Positions 42,302 through 50,129 of a stretch of 64,000 bases of DNA are shown here, one piece after another; positions within the stretch are counted from its first letter, which is position 1, and the number at the start of each line of letters is the position of its first letter. This DNA is from a bacterium (GTDB lineage: Bacteria > Zixibacteria > MSB-5A5 > CAIYYT01): NCBI GenBank assembly GCA_016708315.1, contig JADJGC010000005.1, forward strand, positions 102,870 through 166,869. The letters run 5' to 3'. The position numbers and the translations under genes were made by a program. Under the pieces are notes generated by a model. The model was given only the letters and a program-made list of their open reading frames with translations, had not been told where the DNA came from and did no database searches.

Positions 42302-43633
42302 ATGCGTTTTTGGATATCGTTGCTGGTCTGTATCGTCGCACTTCTTCTATCCTGTGCCGGTCAGTATCAGCCTGATTACAATACTGTCTTTGTAAAATCA
42401 AGTGCCGAACCCGGCGGCGATGGCACTTTCCGGGCGCCTTTCGTAAGTCTCCAAACCGCAATCGATTCGGCGCACTCTGGCGACAAGATCGTCCTGCTGA
42501 GTGGCACCTATAATGGGATATCGACCAAATTTACTGAGGATTTATGCGGCAACTGCACCGAGCCGATTACCCCCGTCGAAGCGTCCTACGGATTCATCAT
42601 TAAGGACAAATCCCTCTCAATCACCGGCGACCATGCCGATTCCGTCGTTCTGATAACCAACGCCGGCTACGGCATCTACTTCTCCAATAGCTGGGGATCA
42701 ACAATTGAGAACGTAAAGATCACCGGCGGAGTCCGCGACCGCGATGGCAACGCCACCGATGCCGCTATCGTCGCCAAGTTCTCCCGCCTCACCGTCCGCA
42801 ATTGCGAGATCATTAACAACGACAACCGCGACACCACCGTCGTCGTCGGCATCGGCGGAATCTTCGTCCGCGAAGGCTCGGAGCTCTTCATCGAGAACAA
42901 CCGCATCATCAACGGCGGCTGGGATGGCATCGCGCTCTATCGTGGCGCCAAAGCCTTCATCGCCGACAACGTCATCACCAAAGGCCGCGGCGCTGGAATC
43001 GGCATAACCTGGGACGCCCAAGCCACCGTCCTACGCAATCGCGTCAGTGAATTCTGGAAAGGCATCGGCTCGTTCGGAACTTCGCGTGCAGTCGTACGCA
43101 ACAACATCGTGCAGGACTGCCTCGGCTGGGGAATCATCGCTACCGGCGAGTCATTCATGGAAGCATCCAACAATCTGATTTATCGCAACGGCAACTGCGG
43201 CTTTGCCAATTGGGGCGACCGCGAACAAAAACTCGGACCGCGCGGCGTCTTCGTCAACAACATCGTTTACAATAATGGCTGGCGTGCAAAGTGGGTCTGT
43301 CCTTGCGTGGGAATCTGGATGCTGGGCAATCCCGTTGACTTTGTAATCGCCAACAACAACGTCTATGTCGACCCGGAGATCATTTCCGCCGAACGCGCCG
43401 CACCGACTACCGCTGCCGGCGAAGACCTCAAATGGGCGGCAAACTACCAGGAAATCGCCGACCTGACCGGCAAGTTCGGCAACATCTCTGTCAATCCCCT
43501 ATTCGCTGATACACTGTCATTCAAACTGCTTCCGACATCCGTCTTGATCAATGCTGGAGATTCTGTCCTCACCGATCTCGACGGCACTCGCTCCGACATC
43601 GGCCCTTGGGGCGGCAATTCGGCAGCGAAGTAG
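42302..43633 (+). CDS. Right-handed beta-helix lipoprotein
   Basis: The signal peptide ends in the lipobox LLLSC. The protein opens with a PbH1-type segment (FVKSSAEPGGDGTFRAPFVS, then LQTAIDSAHSGDKIVLLSGT) and continues through about ten parallel beta-helix turns (LTVRNCEIINNDNRDTTVVV, LFIENNRIINGGWDGIALYR, AFIADNVITKGRGAGIGIT). It ends LINAGDSVLTDLDGTRSDIG, a frequent end in such proteins. It may be a polysaccharide-binding or -cleaving surface protein; no catalytic set could be identified. Confidence 0.85.
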   Translation: MRFWISLLVCIVALLLSCAGQYQPDYNTVFVKSSAEPGGDGTFRAPFVSLQTAIDSAHSGDKIVLLSGTYNGISTKFTEDLCGNCTEPITPVEASYGFIIKDKSLSITGDHADSVVLITNAGYGIYFSNSWGSTIENVKITGGVRDRDGNATDAAIVAKFSRLTVRNCEIINNDNRDTTVVVGIGGIFVREGSELFIENNRIINGGWDGIALYRGAKAFIADNVITKGRGAGIGITWDAQATVLRNRVSEFWKGIGSFGTSRAVVRNNIVQDCLGWGIIATGESFMEASNNLIYRNGNCGFANWGDREQKLGPRGVFVNNIVYNNGWRAKWVCPCVGIWMLGNPVDFVIANNNVYVDPEIISAERAAPTTAAGEDLKWAANYQEIADLTGKFGNISVNPLFADTLSFKLLPTSVLINAGDSVLTDLDGTRSDIGPWGGNSAAK

Positions 43634-43740
43634 ACTCAAGATCGCAATGAATCTCTCTTGTCCAAAGATACGATTCATGTGAGGGTGCCCCAGCGCTTGC
43701 GCTGGGATCACTTTGGTGGTCCGTGTTCTTCACATAATTG

Positions 43741-43798
43741 TAGGTCGGTGTTCTCAGGGACCCGTCCCGCGCTTTAGCGGGAAGCGTGGAACCCGACA
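43741..43798. repeat. GTCCCGC/GCGGG repeat, copy 2
   Basis: AGGTCGGTGTTCTCAGGGACC, then GTCCCGC-GCTTTA-GCGGGAAGCG, then AACCCGAC. It matches 55504-55560 closely. A separate palindrome CCCAGCGC-TT-GCGCTGGG lies just before it near 43689. Confidence 0.65.
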
Positions 43799-43813
43799 AT
43801 CGGACTGCGCCCC

Positions 43814-45277
43814 CTACTCATTCCTCAACGACTCCACCGGATCGAGCCTTGCCGCCCTTCGCGCCGGATAATACCCCGCAAGCAAACTCACCACGATTCC
43901 AAACCCCAACGCAATCGCGATCAACCACCACGGCGTCGCAAACAACTCGATTGCTTCCATACCCTCTTTGCGCATAAACGACTGCGCCGTAAACGACGCA
44001 ATCCGCGCAATGACCCAGCCCAAAATGATTCCAAATGTCGCTCCCAGCGTGCCGATTGCCGCCGCCTCGTACAAGAATATCCGCCGAATATCCGAATCAT
44101 CCGCACCCAGCGCCTTGAGCACGCCGATCTCGCGGCGACGCTCCAGAATCGACATGATCATGGTGTTCGCAATCCCCAACGAAGCCGTCACCAGCGCAAT
44201 CAAACCGATCATCCCCAGCGCCATGTCGAAATAGATAAACATCTTCTGTATCTCTTCGAACTCCTCGGCAAAACTGAAAGTCTTAAATCCCAGCGCCTTC
44301 ACCGAATCGCGGACTGTTTTGAACGGCATGTGCGGATCAAAATCGAGCGTCACCTTGGAGTATGACTTGCCCTCCTTCGGCGCAAACATATCCGGCAGAT
44401 TTCCCGAACTAAACGAACTCATCAAACTCGCCGGCGACATCGAGATATCGCTGTCATTAAGCCTCCGCGCCGTAGCCAGCGGCAAAACAACCTGCTCCAC
44501 ACGCAGAGGACTCTCGCGCCTGCCCGGAATAACACCGGCAATCTTCAGCGTTTCTGTAACCAGCTCGCGGTTATTCATCAATCCCGAGTAGAACCGCCGC
44601 AACGCCTCCGAGGTCTCCCGCCTCAGCATCCCCATCATATAGCCCGGCTCAAAAATCGAATCGCGATCAATGCCGCGCAGTCTCTTGCGTATCGCACCGT
44701 CGCGATCGCTGATTATCGCCGACCACGCGCTGTCGATTCGAATCAACCGTGCAGTAACCACCAATTCTCTTCCTACCGCAGAGTCCGCATCTTCGATACC
44801 CATTCGCTTAAGGAAATCGCGCGTCACCACCGCCTGTCTCGCACTGTCACTCGCAAATCGTGTCCCTGCGACGTACTGCGACATTGCCGTCGTACCGGCA
44901 ACCTCCGATGATATCGCCTGCGCATTTAGTGTCGCTGTGCTGTCTCCCATTTTGGCTACAATTTCGAACGCCTCCAGCGGATAAGCCAGACGCACACCCG
45001 GGATTTGCGCCAGCAGCGCCAGCGCCGAATCATTCAGCACCTTCGCCTTGACACTGTCGCTCTTGTCCTTGTCATCTTCGGGGAACACCTGCATCGTCGT
45101 CAACAGCCCGAATTTCTCGAACTGCTCGTTGACATACTGCTGATTTCCGGCGCCGAACGAGATCATCGACACAAAAGCCGCAATCGCAATCAACACGCCG
45201 GTAATCGTCAGGATCGAACGCAGCTTCATCCGCCACAGATTATCCGCCGCCGCCGTAATCAGATCGTACGATGTCAC
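43814..45277 (-). CDS. MacB/FtsX-type ABC transporter permease
   Basis: Membrane subunit of a mechanotransmission-type ABC exporter. One transmembrane helix near residues 18-45 (RSILTITGVLIAIAAFVSMI), a periplasmic domain of about 290 residues, then three helices at the end (LGMIGLIALVTASLGIANTM, AAAIGTLGATFGIILGWVIA, LIAIALGFGIVVSLLAGYYP) with the conserved ILERRREIGVLKALGA and PARRAARLDPVESLR. The ATPase gene overlaps its start by four bases. No MacA-like adaptor gene is adjacent. Confidence 0.9.
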   Translation of the reverse strand: MTSYDLITAAADNLWRMKLRSILTITGVLIAIAAFVSMISFGAGNQQYVNEQFEKFGLLTTMQVFPEDDKDKSDSVKAKVLNDSALALLAQIPGVRLAYPLEAFEIVAKMGDSTATLNAQAISSEVAGTTAMSQYVAGTRFASDSARQAVVTRDFLKRMGIEDADSAVGRELVVTARLIRIDSAWSAIISDRDGAIRKRLRGIDRDSIFEPGYMMGMLRRETSEALRRFYSGLMNNRELVTETLKIAGVIPGRRESPLRVEQVVLPLATARRLNDSDISMSPASLMSSFSSGNLPDMFAPKEGKSYSKVTLDFDPHMPFKTVRDSVKALGFKTFSFAEEFEEIQKMFIYFDMALGMIGLIALVTASLGIANTMIMSILERRREIGVLKALGADDSDIRRIFLYEAAAIGTLGATFGIILGWVIARIASFTAQSFMRKEGMEAIELFATPWWLIAIALGFGIVVSLLAGYYPARRAARLDPVESLRNE

Positions 45278-45969
45278 TGTTGTGCCCCCGAATCTTCAAC
45301 GATCCGGCCATAGTGCATTTTGATGATTCGATTACAGATACTGCGCGCCAGTTCCAAATCGTGCGACACCATCACGACAGTCAATCCCTCTTTGTTCAGG
45401 TCAGTCAACAACGCCGCAATTTGCCGTGCATTTTCGTAATCGAGGTTCCCCGTCGGCTCGTCGGCGAATATCACTTCCGGCCGCTTGACCAGCGCCCTTG
45501 CAATCGCCACGCGCTGTTGCTCGCCGCCGGAAAGCGCACTCGGACGATGTTCCAGCCGGTCGCCCATTCCCAGGCTGGTCAAGATTTCGCTCGCCCGTTT
45601 GTGGCGCTCGTTGCGCGGTGTGTCATTGAAATACAGGGCGACTTCGACATTGCGAAGCGCCGTATGATGCGGAAGCAGATTAAATGTCTGGAAAATCATC
45701 CCCACTTGGCGTGCGCGATACGCTGCAAGGTCCTTGCGGCTAAGCGCACTCAACACCGTCGCACCAACTGCAATACTCCCCGCAGTCGGCGTATCGAGCC
45801 CGGCAAGCAAATTCAAGAGCGTCGATTTGCCGGAACCGGAGGACCCGACTATTCCGACAAACTCGCCGCGGGCGATATTAAGATTAACACTGTCGATTGC
45901 GCGAATTTCTTGCGGACCGCGTTGATAGTAGCGGCAAAGTTCTTTCGTGGTTATCCAAGGTTCGGTCAT
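45274..45969 (-). CDS. LolD/MacB-type ABC transporter ATPase
   Basis: Partner ATPase of the FtsX-type permease. Walker A GSSGSGKSTLLNLLAGLD, the insertion LTP-like GSIAVGATVL, Q-loop IFQTFNLLPHHTAL, signature ALSGGEQQRVAIARAL and Walker B VIFADEPTGNLD are all intact. Length 231 is standard. First gene of the two-gene operon. Confidence 0.92.
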   Translation of the reverse strand: MTEPWITTKELCRYYQRGPQEIRAIDSVNLNIARGEFVGIVGSSGSGKSTLLNLLAGLDTPTAGSIAVGATVLSALSRKDLAAYRARQVGMIFQTFNLLPHHTALRNVEVALYFNDTPRNERHKRASEILTSLGMGDRLEHRPSALSGGEQQRVAIARALVKRPEVIFADEPTGNLDYENARQIAALLTDLNKEGLTVVMVSHDLELARSICNRIIKMHYGRIVEDSGAQQ

Positions 45970-46079
45970 ACTACTTGATATAACTTTACGTTTCTATCCA
46001 CAAATAGTTGCTTCATTCGCATCTCCCGTATCCAACCCCATTGTCGGCGTCCTCCTTTGTCTCCTCCCTGTTTCTGTGG

Positions 46080-46097
46080 GTTCGACTTCAGTCGAAC
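46080..46097. repeat. GTTCGACTTNAGTCGAAC palindromic repeat, copy 2
   Basis: GTTCGACTTCAGTCGAAC preceded by TGTGG, identical at the arms to 58598-58615. Confidence 0.75.
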
Positions 46098-46117
46098 AAC
46101 CTGCCCTCCGTTGCTGC

Positions 46118-46152
46118 TCCCCTCTCCCTTTGGGAGAGGGGAAGGGGTGAGG
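46118..46152. repeat. CCCTCTCCC/GGGAGAGGG repeat, copy 1
   Basis: A CCCCTCTCCC-ttt-GGGAGAGGGG hairpin followed by GGGTGAGGG. Related copies lie at 55439-55461, 55690-55728 and 60269-60300. Confidence 0.7.
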
Positions 46153-46225
46153 GCAACGCGCTGTGTCGATTGAAACTGCTCGAAAGCCACCACCTTCCAC
46201 ACCCCAAATTCCCCCTTGAGAATAT

Positions 46226-46253
46226 TTGACAATCCTCGCGAAATCCCTATTAT
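46226..46253 (+). promoter_or_regulatory. Promoter for FKBP gene
   Basis: TTGACA (46226-46231), 16-base spacer, TATTAT (46248-46253), 75 bases before the start codon. Confidence 0.65.
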
Positions 46254-46328
46254 GTTCGCGGAATTTTTGCAGTTCATCTGCGTACTCGGGCTTCTCTCGG
46301 ATACGTGCAACCAAGAGAGGAGTCTGTT

Positions 46329-46763
46329 ATGGCTTCAGCTAAAAATGGCGATACCGTCCGCGTTCACTATACCGGCAAACTTCTTGACGGAACCATCTTC
46401 GACAGTTCCGAAGGCAGCGACCCGCTCGAATTTATCCTCGGCCAACAGCAAGTCATCGCCGGTTTCGACAGCGCCGTTCTCGGCATGAATATCGGCGCCA
46501 AAACCACTGTGACAATCCCGGTCGCCGATGCCTATGGTCAGCGCAAACCCGGCTTGGTCCTCGATGTCGACCGCTCGGAGTTTCCGCCCGACATCGAACC
46601 TCGCATCGGCCTGAATCTGCGCATGGAACAATCCGACGGCTCAACCGTGAATGTCGCTGTTACAAACGTCGCAGACAACATGGTCACGCTCGATGCCAAC
46701 CACCCGTTGGCCGGCGAAGACCTCGTCTTCGATATCGAACTGGTCGAAATCATCGCCGCCTAA
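46329..46763 (+). CDS. FKBP-type peptidyl-prolyl isomerase, SlyD-like
   Basis: A cytoplasmic prolyl isomerase/chaperone. The FKBP core has VRVHYTGKLLDGTIFDSS and IAGFDSAVLGMNIGAK, an insert-in-flap domain (PVADAYGQRKPGLVLDVDRS) and the returning strand HPLAGEDLVFDIELVEI, as in SlyD. The His-rich metal tail of SlyD is absent. ATG at 46329 follows GAGGAG by six bases; an earlier in-frame start is rejected. Length 144. Confidence 0.92.
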   Translation: MASAKNGDTVRVHYTGKLLDGTIFDSSEGSDPLEFILGQQQVIAGFDSAVLGMNIGAKTTVTIPVADAYGQRKPGLVLDVDRSEFPPDIEPRIGLNLRMEQSDGSTVNVAVTNVADNMVTLDANHPLAGEDLVFDIELVEIIAA

Positions 46764-46793
46764 CGGCATCAATCACAAGACTCGCTACAAATC

Positions 46794-46830
46794 AAAACGC
46801 GGCAGATGTTGTCATCCGCCGCGTTTTCTC
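46794..46830. terminator. Terminator after FKBP gene
   Basis: AAAACGCGGC pairs perfectly with GCCGCGTTTT. A-rich and T-rich flanks let it work in both directions, serving the FKBP gene and the converging HmuY-like pseudogene. Confidence 0.8.
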
Positions 46831-46901
46831 TTGCTGGGTCAGAATGGAGGTTATAGTTCTGCCCAATTGATCGTATAGTGTCCGGATGCCTGTGTATCCG
46901 G

Positions 46902-47673
46902 TTATAGTACTGATGATCTGAACACCTTGTAAGTCTTACCGCCAACTTTCAATGCATAGATATCTTTGCGCGAGTATATGATGAGTCTGCAAATTGTATT
47001 TGTACCACGATCGGGATTTCTAAAGACGGATGCAATCTCGTCCTGGACAGCACGCTGGCCCAACCGTTTGAGCGCTTGAGTAGTCATCAAAGTCCGTCGA
47101 GTCGGAAGGATCACTGGGCCGGGAATCATACACCTGGAATGGCCGACGCCCTGGCCGATGCCGAACACTCCGCTGTTCAAGTCGGCATCATAGTGAAAGA
47201 ATCGTATATCCCAATCAATCCGGTTGCCCGGGTCGGTCAAATTGAATGACGCGGTACCTGTTGAAAAATCATAGTACAGCGTGTCGTCTGTAGGACCTAC
47301 TGTATCAACTTCTGCAGCAGCTGACAGGTCAGTACCTGTCGCCGAGTAAACATACTTGAGAACAATCTGCCCCATCGTCGGAGGAGCGCCTCCGCCAATG
47401 ACGTCCAACAATCTGGAACTTCAGGCATTTGCCTTCCGCATCCTTCATTGCAAACACGTAGTTGGAAAGTTCCTGGGTAGTCGGACTGAGCCAGTTGTTC
47501 AAAGACTATCGAGAGCAAAGTGGTTCCATCCACCATCCACTGCCGACAATAGTGTTGCATCAGCAGCTGTTCGTATTGTTATCACCCGGTCCGGTTCCGT
47601 CATCATCATTCGAACACCCAACTACGGCCGTCATCAAAAGCGCAATCAATGAAACTACCTTGAAGTACCTCAT
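46902..47673 (-). pseudogene. HmuY-like lipoprotein, multiply disrupted
   Basis: ATG at 47673 with ideal GAGGAG spacing opens a lipoprotein signal (YFKVVSLIALLMTAVVGC), but TGA occurs at codon 38 (47560-47562) and a TAG follows. Coding-like segments continue in different frames: NYVFAMKDAEGKCLKFQIV, then a shift into VIGGGAPPTMGQIVLKYVY and ASFNLTDPGNRIDWDIRFF, then VYDSRPSDPSDSTDFDDYSS in a third frame, and finally KDIYALKVGGKTYKVF. The WDIRF...NSGVFGIG core and the ending resemble HmuY haem-binding lipoproteins. It follows a TonB receptor on the same strand, as hmuY/hmuR genes do. At least three shifts make simple sequence error less likely here. Confidence 0.65.
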
Positions 47674-47731
47674 TCGTTACTCCTCTCTATTATTGAATTG
47701 TTGTTCTTTCATACTTCAGATTCCTCGCGAA

Positions 47732-49948
47732 CTACATGCTGTTCCAGCGCAGCCCAGCGTGAAATGTCCTGCCCGGCCAGTAACCAAATTCGATCTCGAC
47801 ATCGTCAGTCAAGTTCTCGCCGCGCGCGAAAACCTCGAGATTATCCCACACCCGCTTCGATACACTCAAGTTGATATCGCGTCGCGTCGGCGCCCACACA
47901 TCCGTCTCGAAATCATTCTGCTCTCCCAGCGGCACCCACAGCTTGCCCGAGTACCAGCTTCCCCATGCCGTCACGACCAACCCGACCTCATCGAAATGAA
48001 TCGATGACAGCAATTTCAGCGCATGCTCCGGACGGTTCAACAGCCAATGTCCCGTCTCGCGATTCTTCGCCGTCAGCCAGGTGTACGACACCGAGAAATC
48101 GACGTGATGATTAATCTTCAGTTCGCTCTGCCACTCGATCCCGCGTGTGTATGCTTTGAAAACATTCTGATACTTGTAAATCCCGCGCCAATACGTCGGC
48201 GAGAATCCCGTCAGGTTGAACTCGATCATGTCGTTGATGTCGTTGTAGAAATAGGTAATCCGGTGCAGTCCGATCCCCTCGTAGCTGTACTCCAAAGACA
48301 ATGAACTATTGCGCGACTTTTCCGGATTCAGATCTTCTCCACCGCCGATAACGATGTATCCCGCCGCCGAGTGATCGAAACGGAAGTACAGTTCCTTGAT
48401 CGAAGGCGCTCTGAATCCGCCGCCGTGAAATCCGCGAATACGAAACCGCGGATGCGGATTATACATCACGTTGATTGAAGCATTGACGTGTTCGCCGAAT
48501 GTCGAATGTTCTTCGAGCCGGATTCCCGGAAGCATAGTCAGATTCTCAACCGGCTTCCACTCGTACTGCATATAAACATCGCCGCTGGAAACCTCCTGCG
48601 TACCGCCTTCAATCTCTTCCGATTTCAGCGACTGCGCGACGAAGTCGCCGCCCATCGTGACGACATGTCCATCCTTGTAGCTGTGCGTCGCATTTACCGA
48701 CGCTTCGCCCAGATAGTCCTCGGTTCGCGACTTGTCCGACAGCGCGCCGGATGCCGTAAATTTCTCCCACAGGTGGTCATAATAGGTCCCATACACATTG
48801 ACATCCACCAGCGTACGCGGATTCGGCTGGAATGCGATCTTGCTCCCCGCCGAATAACGAAAGTTGTTTTCCTGATCATCGAAAGTAAACGTGATCGGGT
48901 CGATGTATTCCGACTCAATCCAGTCCTTGCGTTCGCGGAAGAAATTCCCATTGACTGTCAAATCAAACGCCTTCGAAAGTCTTCGCGTGACCTTGCCGTC
49001 AAGGTTGAATCGCTTGATCCGCTCCATTCCATTGGTGTGCGGTGTCGTCTTGTCCAAATCAAATCCGTCAGTGCGGTCAAATCGCGCTCCCATCTGCAGC
49101 CCCCAATTGCCCCGCTTTGATTCCAGTTCAAGATTCTGCATATACGAGTTGAAAGTCCCGTATTCGCCTGCGCTATTCAGCCTTAGTTGAGCTTGTGGTT
49201 TGCGCGTGATGATATTCACCACACCGCCGATCGCATCACTCCCGTACAGCGTCGAGCCGACTCCCTTGACCACTTCAATCTTCTCAACGTTGGCGAGCGA
49301 TATCTGCGCCAGATCAATCGCCCCGCGCACACGTCCAACCATCTTCTCGCCGTCGATCAGAATCAGCACCCGCGTCGGATCGAGACCGCGCAACGATGCC
49401 CCGCTGCCGGAGAAATTGTTGTCAACATTGATCCCCACTGCCGACTTCAATGCCTGATCAACTGTCGAAGCTCCCGTCTTTATCGCATCATCGGTTCGGA
49501 TGACTTCCGTCGTCACCGGAACATCCTTGAGCAAATATGGTGTGCGCGTGCCGGTAACCACGACTTCGTCATAGATGTAGGTTCGTGAAGACAGCGTCAC
49601 ATTGATCACCGTATCGCGCTCACCCAACTCGATGTCGAGCACCTTCGTCTCAAAGCTCACATGCGTTATCTGAAGTCGATACTTGCCGGCTTTGTCGATT
49701 TCAATCTGATACCGTCCCTCAAGATCGGCGCGTGCATTCAGATCAAGCTCTTCTACCAAGATATTCGCTTCGACCACCGGCGACTTGTCTTCGCTTGATG
49801 TGATCGTTCCACCCAGCTTGATACCAAATGCGGGAGCACTAATGCTAAGCAACAGAACAAGCATCAGCGCGAAGGCACAACGTTGGCTGGACTGGAATAC
49901 ACAGAATCTGCTTCGGTGAGTTGTCGAAACGGGGAGCAAGAAATCCAT
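47732..49948 (-). CDS. TonB-dependent outer-membrane receptor
   Basis: A 22-stranded gated porin for iron, haem or cobalamin-type ligands. The start at MDFLLPV (49948) gives a long signal peptide (FALMLVLLLSISAPAFG). An N-terminal carboxypeptidase-regulatory-like domain (GGTITSSEDKSPVVEANILV) precedes the plug (YDEVVVTGTRTPYLLKDVPV, IDGEKMVGRVRG, VEKIEVVKGVGSTLYGSDAI, GGVVNIITRK). The barrel ends in FGYWPGRTFHAGLRWNSM. Neighbours (HmuY-like, FeoAB, DtxR-type regulator) point to iron or haem uptake. Confidence 0.92.
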   Translation of the reverse strand: MDFLLPVSTTHRSRFCVFQSSQRCAFALMLVLLLSISAPAFGIKLGGTITSSEDKSPVVEANILVEELDLNARADLEGRYQIEIDKAGKYRLQITHVSFETKVLDIELGERDTVINVTLSSRTYIYDEVVVTGTRTPYLLKDVPVTTEVIRTDDAIKTGASTVDQALKSAVGINVDNNFSGSGASLRGLDPTRVLILIDGEKMVGRVRGAIDLAQISLANVEKIEVVKGVGSTLYGSDAIGGVVNIITRKPQAQLRLNSAGEYGTFNSYMQNLELESKRGNWGLQMGARFDRTDGFDLDKTTPHTNGMERIKRFNLDGKVTRRLSKAFDLTVNGNFFRERKDWIESEYIDPITFTFDDQENNFRYSAGSKIAFQPNPRTLVDVNVYGTYYDHLWEKFTASGALSDKSRTEDYLGEASVNATHSYKDGHVVTMGGDFVAQSLKSEEIEGGTQEVSSGDVYMQYEWKPVENLTMLPGIRLEEHSTFGEHVNASINVMYNPHPRFRIRGFHGGGFRAPSIKELYFRFDHSAAGYIVIGGGEDLNPEKSRNSSLSLEYSYEGIGLHRITYFYNDINDMIEFNLTGFSPTYWRGIYKYQNVFKAYTRGIEWQSELKINHHVDFSVSYTWLTAKNRETGHWLLNRPEHALKLLSSIHFDEVGLVVTAWGSWYSGKLWVPLGEQNDFETDVWAPTRRDINLSVSKRVWDNLEVFARGENLTDDVEIEFGYWPGRTFHAGLRWNSM

Positions 49949-50060
49949 ACAATAGAGAGTACGGATTTTCGCAGAAAATCGTGTCAAACGGCTGTCACAG
50001 CTTGTGAATTTTTTCTATAACTTCGAGATTGGGGGTCGAAATAGTAGCATTGCAAAATGC

Positions 50061-50098
50061 AATTCCCGGCGGGACTCTTTCGGTTCCGCCGGGAATTC
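50061..50098. terminator. Terminator after feoB
   Basis: AATTCCCGGCGG pairs with CCGCCGGGAATT around about 14 bases. The T-tract on the minus strand is short (GCATTTTGC). Confidence 0.65.
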
Positions 50099-50129
50099 TA
50101 TACTTAGTGCTTTTGTCAAAAGACTTTAG

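Larger units (their letters stand above)
45970..46328. other. 359-base gap with repeats and the FKBP promoter
   Basis: Contains the GTTCGACTT palindrome (46080-46097), a CCCTCTCCC repeat (46118-46152) and a promoter (46226-46253). Open frames across it are repeat-derived. Confidence 0.6.

Noticed and set aside
47560..47562. TGA between Cys codons in the HmuY-like gene as selenocysteine
   Set aside because: The same gene has a TAG and several frame changes, no SECIS-like element was noticed, and no selenocysteine genes are in the window.
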